Source of the DNA: Belnapia arida
GTDB lineage: Bacteria; Pseudomonadota; Alphaproteobacteria; Acetobacterales; Acetobacteraceae
NCBI RefSeq assembly: GCF_016773205.1
Contig: NZ_JAETWB010000001.1
Span: forward strand, 1,302,001-1,366,000
DNA: 64,000 nt
Direction: 5' to 3'
Below the pieces are notes generated by a model that did not search any database, was not told the origin of the DNA, and saw only the letters and a program-made list of their open reading frames with translations. This document shows, in pieces, positions 58,857-64,000 of the stretch (within the stretch, counting starts at the first letter, position 1; every line of letters begins with the position of its first letter). The position numbers were made by a program, and so were the translations under genes.

Positions 58857-59702
58857 ATGGACACCGCCCTGCTCGCCCGCATCGCCGAAGCGCTGGAGCG
58901 CCTGGCGCCGCCGCCGCCGCCCGCGCCCTCGCTGGAGGGCGCGGATGCCTTCGTCTGGCATCCGGAGCCGGTGGCGCGGCTGGCGCCGGTGGCAAAGGTG
59001 GCGCGGGTCGAGATCGGGCTGTTGCAGGGCGTCGACCGGCAGAAGGGCATCCTGCTCGAGAACACGCTGCGCTTCGCCCGCGGCTTCCCGGCCAACAACG
59101 TGATGCTCTGGGGCGCGCGCGGGATGGGGAAGTCCTCCCTCGTCAAGGCCGCCCATGCCGCGGCGCTGGCGGAGCGGCCAGGGAGCCTCGCGCTGATCGA
59201 GATCCAGCGGGAGGATATCCGCAGCCTGCCGGCGCTGCTGAATATCCTGCGCGGGCAGGCGCGACGCTGCCTCGTCTTCTGCGACGACCTTTCCTTCGAG
59301 CGGGAGGATGCCGACTACAAGGCGCTGAAGAGCGTGCTCGATGGCGGGATCGAGGGGCGGCCGGCGAATGTGCTGTTCTACGCGACCAGCAACCGGCGCC
59401 ACCTGATGTCGCGAGACATGATCGAGAACGAGCGCAGCACCGCCATCAACCCGGGCGAGGCGGTGGAGGAGAAGGTCTCGCTCAGCGACCGGTTCGGGCT
59501 GTGGCTCGGCTTCCACAATTGCGACCAGCCGACCTACTTCGCCATGGTCGAGGGCTATGCGCGGGCGCTGGGGCTCGAGGTCGGTGAGGAGGAGATCAGG
59601 CGGCAGGCGAATGAGTGGTCGGTGACGCGCGGCGGGCGGTCGGGGCGGGTGGCCTGGCAGTTCATCCAGGATCTGGCGGGGAGGATGGGCGTCGCGGCCT
59701 GA
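58857..59702 (+). CDS. DUF815 family AAA+ ATPase
   Basis: This 281-residue P-loop ATPase has Walker A GARGMGKSS (NVMLWGARGMGKSSLVKAAH) and an acidic Walker B-like strand CLVFCDDLSFE, with a sensor-like YATSNRRHLM. The C-terminal region SVTRGGRSGRVAWQFIQDLA is typical. The activity in cells is not established. It lies divergent from yajC and is followed directly by a strong hairpin terminator. Confidence 0.92.
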   Translation: MDTALLARIAEALERLAPPPPPAPSLEGADAFVWHPEPVARLAPVAKVARVEIGLLQGVDRQKGILLENTLRFARGFPANNVMLWGARGMGKSSLVKAAHAAALAERPGSLALIEIQREDIRSLPALLNILRGQARRCLVFCDDLSFEREDADYKALKSVLDGGIEGRPANVLFYATSNRRHLMSRDMIENERSTAINPGEAVEEKVSLSDRFGLWLGFHNCDQPTYFAMVEGYARALGLEVGEEEIRRQANEWSVTRGGRSGRVAWQFIQDLAGRMGVAA

Positions 59703-59758
59703 GCTTGAGGGGGCCTTGCCCCCTCAAGCTCCCTCACCAAAGGCCGAAAGGCTTTTGG
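59702..59758. terminator. Bidirectional bipartite hairpin terminator (hairpin repeat, copy 2)
   Basis: AGCTTGAGGGGGC (59702-59714) and GCCCCCTCAAGCT (59718-59730) are perfect 13-bp arms around CTT, starting at the last base of the DUF815 stop codon. A second stem, CCAAAGGCC-GAAA-GGCTTTTGG (59737-59758, one G-T pair), follows with a GNRA-type tetraloop. It lies between the convergent DUF815 and serS genes and probably terminates both. The element resembles that at 29775. Confidence 0.7.
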
Positions 59759-59768
59759 AAACCACGAG

Positions 59769-61025
59769 TCAAGAGATGCGGTCCAGGCCACCCATTCCGG
59801 GGCACAGTACCTCGGGGATGACAACGCTGCCATCCGCCTGCTGGTGCGTCTCCATCACCGCGATCAGCGCGCGGCCGACGGCGACGCCGCTGCCGTTCAG
59901 CGTGTGCAGGAAGACGTTGCCTTTGCCCTCGCTCGGCTTCATGCGCGCGTTCATGCGGCGGGCCTGGAAGTCGCGGCAATTGGAGCAGGAGGAAATCTCC
60001 CGCCACGCCCCCTGGCCCGGCAGCCAGACCTCGAGGTCATAGGTCTTCGCCGCGCTGAAGCCAGTATCGCCGGCGCATAGCACCACGCGGCGCCATGTAA
60101 GCCCAAGCTCGGTCAGCACCCGCTCCGCGCAGCGTGTCATCCGCTCATGCTCGGCGGCGCTGTCCTCGGGGCGGGTGACGGAGACCATCTCGACCTTGTG
60201 GAACTGGTGCTGGCGGAGCATGCCGCGCGTGTCCCGCCCGGCGCTGCCGGCCTCGGAGCGGAAGCTCGGCGAGAGCGCGGTGTAGCGGAAGGGCAGCGCC
60301 GCCTCGGGGACGATCTCGTCGCGGACCAGGTTGGTCAGCGGCACCTCGGCGGTCGGGATGAGGTAGCGGCCATCGGTCGTCTTGAAGAGGTCTTCCTCGA
60401 ATTTCGGCAGCTGGCTGGTGCCGTACATGCTGGCGGCGTTGACGAGATACGGCACCGACGTCTCGGTATAGCCGTGCTCCGTCGCATGGAGCGTCAGCAT
60501 CCACTGACCGAGGGCGCGCTCCAGCCGGGCGAGGGCGCCGCGGAGCACGGTGAAGCGGGCGCCGGCCAGCTTGGAGGCGGCGGCGAAATCCATCAGGCCG
60601 AGGGCCTCGCCCAGCTCGAAGTGTTGCTTCGGCGTGAAATTCGGCCGTGGCGGCTCGCCATGCTGGTGCAGGACGACGTTGTCCGACTCGTCGCGGCCAT
60701 CGGGGACGTCCGCATCGAGGATACCGGGGAGGGAGGCGAGGCGGTCGTCGATCTCGAAGCGCTGGGTCTCGAAGGCTTCGAGGCGCTGGCGTAGGTCGCG
60801 GGCCTCCTCCTCCAACGCGGCGGTGTCCTCGCCCTTGCGCTTCCGCAGGCCGATCTGCTTCGCCAGCTCGTTGCGGCGGGAAAGTGCCTCCTGCTGGCGC
60901 GTCAGCTCCTCACGGCGGACTGCATCCAGGGCGAGGAGTTCGGCACTCACCGGGGCGAGGCCCCGGCGGGCCATGGCGGCGTCGAACCCGGCCGGGTCGG
61001 CGCGAAGGGCACGGATGTCATGCAT
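59769..61025 (-). CDS. serS: Seryl-tRNA synthetase
   Basis: This class II aminoacyl-tRNA synthetase charges tRNA-Ser. The N-terminal coiled-coil arm ([20 protein letters not shown]) and the class II catalytic core are visible: the motif 2 region [17 protein letters not shown] then HQFHKVEMV, and [18 protein letters not shown]. The motif 3 region [16 protein letters not shown] closes the active site. The 418-residue length is normal. It lies 3 bp downstream of tatC, in the conserved tatBC-serS order of alphaproteobacteria, and its end faces the hairpin terminator at 59702. Confidence 0.98.
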   Translation of the reverse strand: MHDIRALRADPAGFDAAMARRGLAPVSAELLALDAVRREELTRQQEALSRRNELAKQIGLRKRKGEDTAALEEEARDLRQRLEAFETQRFEIDDRLASLPGILDADVPDGRDESDNVVLHQHGEPPRPNFTPKQHFELGEALGLMDFAAASKLAGARFTVLRGALARLERALGQWMLTLHATEHGYTETSVPYLVNAASMYGTSQLPKFEEDLFKTTDGRYLIPTAEVPLTNLVRDEIVPEAALPFRYTALSPSFRSEAGSAGRDTRGMLRQHQFHKVEMVSVTRPEDSAAEHERMTRCAERVLTELGLTWRRVVLCAGDTGFSAAKTYDLEVWLPGQGAWREISSCSNCRDFQARRMNARMKPSEGKGNVFLHTLNGSGVAVGRALIAVMETHQQADGSVVIPEVLCPGMGGLDRIS

Positions 61026-61028
61026 GGG

Positions 61029-61820
61029 TCAGGTCTTCGTCCCGCCGTCCTTCTTTCGCCCCATCCAGGTCGCGGCGAGGATTGAGATCTCGTAAAGGGC
61101 GATCATCGGCACCGCGAGGCCGATCTGGCTGATGACATCGGGCGGCGTGATCACCGCGGCGAACACGAACATCCCGACGATGGCGTAGCGGCGGCCCTTC
61201 CTCAGCGTCTCGACGCTCAGGATGCCGACACGGCAGAGCAGCGTCAGCAGCACCGGCAGCTGGAAGGCGATGCCGAAGGCGAGGATCATCTGCATGACCA
61301 GCGAGAGGTACTCGCTGACCTTGGCCTCGAGCTGGATCGGCAGCGCACCCTCGCCCGGCGGCGTCTCGAAGGTGATGAAGAAGTGCCAGGCGAGCGGGAA
61401 GATGAAGTAGTAGGCCAGCGCCGCGCCCATGACGAAGAGGAAGGGCGAGGCGACGAGGAAGGGCGTGATCGCCCGCTTCTCGCTACGGTAGAGGCCAGGT
61501 GCCACGAACAGCCAGACCTGCGTCGCCCACATCGGGAAGCTGAAGAAGACCGCGCCGAAGAAGGCGACCTTCAGATAGGTGAAGAAGGCCTCGTAGAGGG
61601 CGGTGAAGATCATCCGCCGCTCGCCGCCGCCCTGGTTCTGCAGGATGTCGGCGAGCGGGCGGGCGAGGAAGCCGTAGATCTGGGCAGAGAAGTAGTAGCA
61701 GACGGCGAAGGCGATGGCGAAGGCGCCGACCGACCAGAGCAGCCGCGTGCGCAGCTCCATCAGGTGATCGAGCAGCGGCATCGGCTTGTCGTCGATGGAA
61801 TCGTCCGGGTCGCGCGGCAC
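61029..61820 (-). CDS. tatC: Sec-independent (Tat) translocase subunit TatC
   Basis: This 263-residue inner-membrane protein has six transmembrane segments and recognises twin-arginine signal peptides with TatB. The N-terminal DDKPMPLLDHLMELRTRLLW, ALYEAFFTYLKVAFFGAVFF, FPMWATQVWLFVAPGLYRSEKR and the loop MQMILAFGIAFQLPVLLTLL are diagnostic. It is 12 bp downstream of tatB and 3 bp upstream of serS. It is well used here, since several binding proteins in the window have RR leaders. Confidence 0.97.
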   Translation of the reverse strand: MPRDPDDSIDDKPMPLLDHLMELRTRLLWSVGAFAIAFAVCYYFSAQIYGFLARPLADILQNQGGGERRMIFTALYEAFFTYLKVAFFGAVFFSFPMWATQVWLFVAPGLYRSEKRAITPFLVASPFLFVMGAALAYYFIFPLAWHFFITFETPPGEGALPIQLEAKVSEYLSLVMQMILAFGIAFQLPVLLTLLCRVGILSVETLRKGRRYAIVGMFVFAAVITPPDVISQIGLAVPMIALYEISILAATWMGRKKDGGTKT

Positions 61821-61832
61821 GGGCGTGGGTGC

Positions 61833-62327
61833 TCAGCTCTGTTGGGGCGGTTGGGCCGGGGCCGGGTCGGCCGGCGGCACGAAGGCGGGCGGGGCCGGCG
61901 GCGCAGCGGCCGTGGGCACGGCACCCGGCGGGATGAAGGCCGGGGCGGCCGGGCGCGGCGGCTCGGGGGCCGGCGGGCCGAAGCTCTCGGCGGCCGGCGC
62001 CGGAGTTGGCGCTGGCGGCGGCGTGTAGCTCGGCTTCAGCGGGTCCTCGGTGAAGGTCTTCCGGATGGAGCCGTCCTTGTCCACTGCCCTGGTGAGCTCG
62101 TCGCGGACGTTGAAGCGGCGGATCTCGTTGATCGACTGCCGCACCTCGTCGAGATTGGCCTCGCGGACCAGCTCGTCGGCCTGGCCCTGGAACTCGCTGG
62201 CCATGCGGCGCAGCTTGGCGATGCCGCGTGCGATGCCGCGGATGGCCTCGGGCAGGTCCTTCGGGCCGATGACGACGAGCGCCACCACGCCGATCAGGGC
62301 AATCTCGGACCAGGCTAGATCGAACAT
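61833..62327 (-). CDS. tatB: Sec-independent (Tat) translocase subunit TatB
   Basis: This 164-residue protein has a single N-terminal transmembrane helix (MFDLAWSEIALIGVVALVVI), the conserved GPKDLPEAIRGIARGIAKLR amphipathic helix, and a long Pro/Ala-rich C-terminal tail (PPAPTPAPAAESFGPPAPEP), typical of alphaproteobacterial TatB. It precedes tatC. The expected tatA gene is not upstream: an ABC ATPase occupies the space between tatB and scpB. Confidence 0.94.
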   Translation of the reverse strand: MFDLAWSEIALIGVVALVVIGPKDLPEAIRGIARGIAKLRRMASEFQGQADELVREANLDEVRQSINEIRRFNVRDELTRAVDKDGSIRKTFTEDPLKPSYTPPPAPTPAPAAESFGPPAPEPPRPAAPAFIPPGAVPTAAAPPAPPAFVPPADPAPAQPPQQS

Positions 62328-62393
62328 CGTGTCTCCGGCTCCGCCTCGTCGCGCGGGCCGCCTCCGTTAGCAGGATAGCCCGGCCACGCCAAT

Positions 62394-63434
62394 CTAGGGA
62401 GCGGGGGCCGGGAATACGAAGGCCCGTTCGGGATCCAACGCGAGCTTCACCTCCTCTCCACGCCGGAGCCACAGGCCGGGCGGCAGCCGGGCATGCAGAT
62501 GGAGCGTGCCACCCGCCCCGTCCGGCAGGGCGAGATGGGCGAGGCTGGTGGCGCCGAGCAGGCGGCAGGCCTCGATGCGGGCCGTGGGGCCTTCGGCAGC
62601 GCCGAGGCAGAGGCCTTCGGGGCGGAGGAGGAGTTCGGCCGGGCCATCGGGCATGGTGCAGGGAAGCGGGCCGAGGGCGGTCTCGGCCCGGCCGGCGCGG
62701 ACCTGGGCGGGCAGGCGGTTCACCTCGCCGAGGAAGGTGGCGACAAAGGGGTTGGCGGGGCGGAGATAGAGATCCTCCGGCGTGCCGAGCTGGACCACCC
62801 TGCCCTCCTGCATGATGGCGATGCGGTCGGCGAGAAACATCGCTTCCTCCGCGTCATGGGTGACGATGAGGGCGGGGATGCCGGCGGATTGCAGGACATG
62901 CAGCGTGTCGTCCCGCACCTGCTCGCGGAGCCTTGCGTCGAGGCTGGCGAAGGCCTCGTCGAGCAGCAGGGCGCGCGGGCGGGGGGCGAGCGCCCGGGCA
63001 AGCGCCACCCGCTGCTGCTGGCCGCCGGAGAGCGTGTGGGGATAGGCGTTGGCGAGCGCCTCCAGCCCAACCCGGGCCAGGGCCTCGGCCACCTGCCAGG
63101 CGCGCTCGCCACGCGGGGTGGCGCCGAGGCCGAAGGCGACGTTGCCGGCGACGGTCAGGTGGGGGAAGAGCGCGTAGTCCTGGAAGACGAAGCCGACCCG
63201 CCGGGCCTCGGGCGGCAGTTCGCGGCCCGGCTCCGCCAGCTGGGTGTCGTCCAGGGCGATGCGCCCGGCCTGGAGCGGCTCAAGCCCGGCGACGAGGCGG
63301 AGCAGCGTCGTCTTGCCGTCACCCGAGGGGCCGAGGAGGCAGAGGATCTCGCCGGCTGCGACCTCCAGGTCGATGCCGCGCAGGACCTTCCGCGCCCCAT
63401 AGGCGTGGCGGATGCCGCTGAGGCGGAGGCTCAT
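62394..63434 (-). CDS. ABC transporter ATP-binding protein (FbpC/PotA-like)
   Basis: This 346-residue ATPase of the Fe3+/spermidine/sulfate import group has an N-terminal nucleotide-binding domain and a C-terminal TOBE-type domain. Motifs are Walker A GPSGDGKTT (Asp where Cys, Ser or Ala is usual), Q-loop VFQDYALFPHLTV, signature LSGGQQQRVALARAL, Walker B LLLDEAFASLDA (Ala after DE in place of the usual Pro) and the switch His in IVTHDAEEA. No permease or binding protein is adjacent. Its ATG overlaps the scpB stop, and it lies where tatA normally sits, suggesting insertion into the scpB-tat unit. Confidence 0.9.
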   Translation of the reverse strand: MSLRLSGIRHAYGARKVLRGIDLEVAAGEILCLLGPSGDGKTTLLRLVAGLEPLQAGRIALDDTQLAEPGRELPPEARRVGFVFQDYALFPHLTVAGNVAFGLGATPRGERAWQVAEALARVGLEALANAYPHTLSGGQQQRVALARALAPRPRALLLDEAFASLDARLREQVRDDTLHVLQSAGIPALIVTHDAEEAMFLADRIAIMQEGRVVQLGTPEDLYLRPANPFVATFLGEVNRLPAQVRAGRAETALGPLPCTMPDGPAELLLRPEGLCLGAAEGPTARIEACRLLGATSLAHLALPDGAGGTLHLHARLPPGLWLRRGEEVKLALDPERAFVFPAPAP

Positions 63435-64000
63435 GCGGAGAGCGGCGGGGCCGGCTCGCTCACTAACTCCTCGCGGCGCGGCAGGTCGGTCAGCGTCTTC
63501 AGGCCGAACTGCTCGAGGAAGCGGGGGGTGGTGCCCCAGAGGCTCGGGCGGCCGGGGACCTCCTTGCGGCCGCGTGGGGCGATGAACCCCATCTCCAGCA
63601 GGGCTTCAAGCGTCGATTGCGAGAGGGAAGCGCCCCGAATTTCCTCGATCTCGGCGCGGGTCGCGGGCTGGTGGTAGGCGATGATGGCGAGCGTCTCCAT
63701 CGCCACCCGTGGCAGGCGGCGGGGAACCTCGACCACCTTGGTGATCGCGGGCGCCAGCTCGGGCGCGGTGCGGAAGGCGACGCCGCCGGCGACCTCGACC
63801 AATCCGACCGGACGGCCGGCGGTGGTCGCCATCAACGAGGTAATGACGGCACGGGGGTCGATGCCAGGGGGTAGGGCCTGGGCCAGCCGGGCGGGCGCGA
63901 CGGGGCGGTCGCTGGCGAAGATCAGCGCCTCGGCGATGCGCAGCGCATGGGCGAAGAGGGCCGGGTCCGCCTCCGCAACCGGCTCGGCGGTAGGTTCGGC
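63431..64000 (-). CDS. scpB: Segregation and condensation protein B, partial at right edge
   Basis: ScpB is a kleisin-associated subunit of the SMC-ScpAB condensin complex that compacts and segregates chromosomes. The visible 189 residues run to the stop and hold two winged-helix domains (ALRIAEALIFASDRPVAPAR and MATTAGRPVGLVEVAGGVAF), then the conserved RLPRVAMETLAIIAYHQPAT RAEIEEIRG segment, LLEMGFIAPRGRKEVPGRP and LWGTTPRFLEQFGLKTL. The N-terminus lies beyond the right edge. The stop overlaps the ABC ATPase start. Confidence 0.93.
   Translation of the reverse strand, partial: AEPTAEPVAEADPALFAHALRIAEALIFASDRPVAPARLAQALPPGIDPRAVITSLMATTAGRPVGLVEVAGGVAFRTAPELAPAITKVVEVPRRLPRVAMETLAIIAYHQPATRAEIEEIRGASLSQSTLEALLEMGFIAPRGRKEVPGRPSLWGTTPRFLEQFGLKTLTDLPRREELVSEPAPPLSA

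Noticed and set aside
1-64000. CRISPR arrays, insertion sequences, phage genes, toxin-antitoxin pairs, rRNA or tRNA genes.
   Set aside because: No regularly spaced repeats, transposases, integrases, terminal repeats or RNA-gene signatures were seen on reading both strands.

Overview
The window is GC-rich (roughly 70% by eye) bacterial chromosome, densely packed with genes, and reads as an alphaproteobacterium, most likely Acetobacteraceae (Roseomonas-like). The evidence is gene content: an ispDF fusion divergent from dusB (NifR3), minCDE, a scpB / tatBC / serS neighbourhood, yajC, an NDUFAF6-like squalene/phytoene-synthase-fold protein beside Fe-type superoxide dismutase, and several Bug/TctC solute receptors. 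This taxonomic call is inference. I see no rRNA, tRNA, CRISPR array, insertion sequence, phage gene or replication origin.

Layout. 1-3.8 kb: dusB (cut by the left edge), ispDF, a hypothetical gene and a SHOCT protein. 3.8-10.2 kb: cutA-thiolase facing an acyl-CoA carboxylase beta subunit, then DUF1028, DUF3597, glutathione-dependent formaldehyde dehydrogenase and a Bug receptor. 10.2-15 kb: a LOV-domain hybrid histidine kinase (predicted blue-light or flavin-redox sensor) divergent from a second Bug receptor and a family-5 solute-binding protein. 15-21.7 kb: pepN, LysE, a small secreted protein, a type I extradiol dioxygenase and a gamma-glutamyltransferase. 21.7-28.2 kb: a five-gene minus-strand catabolic operon (SDR, HisD-like dehydrogenase, cytosine-deaminase-like amidohydrolase, PEP-mutase/oxaloacetate-decarboxylase-family lyase, FMN alpha-hydroxyacid oxidase) divergent from an orphan TRAP receptor dctP. 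28.2-31 kb: two SDRs and a tyrosine phosphatase. 31-36.4 kb: prkA-yeaH-spoVR and a DoxX gene. 36.6-40.8 kb: a serine hydrolase, an FkbM methyltransferase with a predicted start-site-masking hairpin, and minCDE. 40.9-47.9 kb: a thioesterase, a D-2-hydroxyacid dehydrogenase, then a tightly coupled operon of an SsuABC/TauABC-type importer, an alpha/beta hydrolase, AtzF and AtzH. 47.9-55.4 kb: an M20 amidohydrolase/carbamoylase, a third Bug receptor, RidA, a cyclase-family hydrolase, an SDR, a ferredoxin, a NUDIX hydrolase, an SGNH hydrolase, a cupin and a Gly/Tyr-rich lipoprotein. 55.5-64 kb: housekeeping genes (NDUFAF6-like, sodB, isochorismatase, yajC, DUF815 ATPase, serS, tatC, tatB, an orphan ABC ATPase, and scpB cut by the right edge).

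How the genes fit together. Two blocks look like metabolic scavenging modules. The AtzF/AtzH operon probably imports and breaks down a urea-, carbamate- or ureide-type nitrogen compound. The 21.7-28.2 kb operon probably oxidises and cleaves a small hydroxy-acid or amide compound of unknown identity. Six solute-binding proteins are encoded, but only one has its membrane partners here. Five of the six have twin-arginine-type leaders, which gives the Tat genes at 61-62 kb work to do; tatA, however, is not beside tatBC, and an unrelated ABC ATPase sits in its usual place. I do not claim a proven new system. The strongest undescribed-looking signals are the LOV kinase, the two catabolic operons, and several non-coding structures: an inverted repeat masking the fkbM ribosome binding site, nested hairpins upstream of prkA and of the M20 gene, an operator-like repeat between dctP and the catabolic operon, and a bipartite hairpin element present twice.
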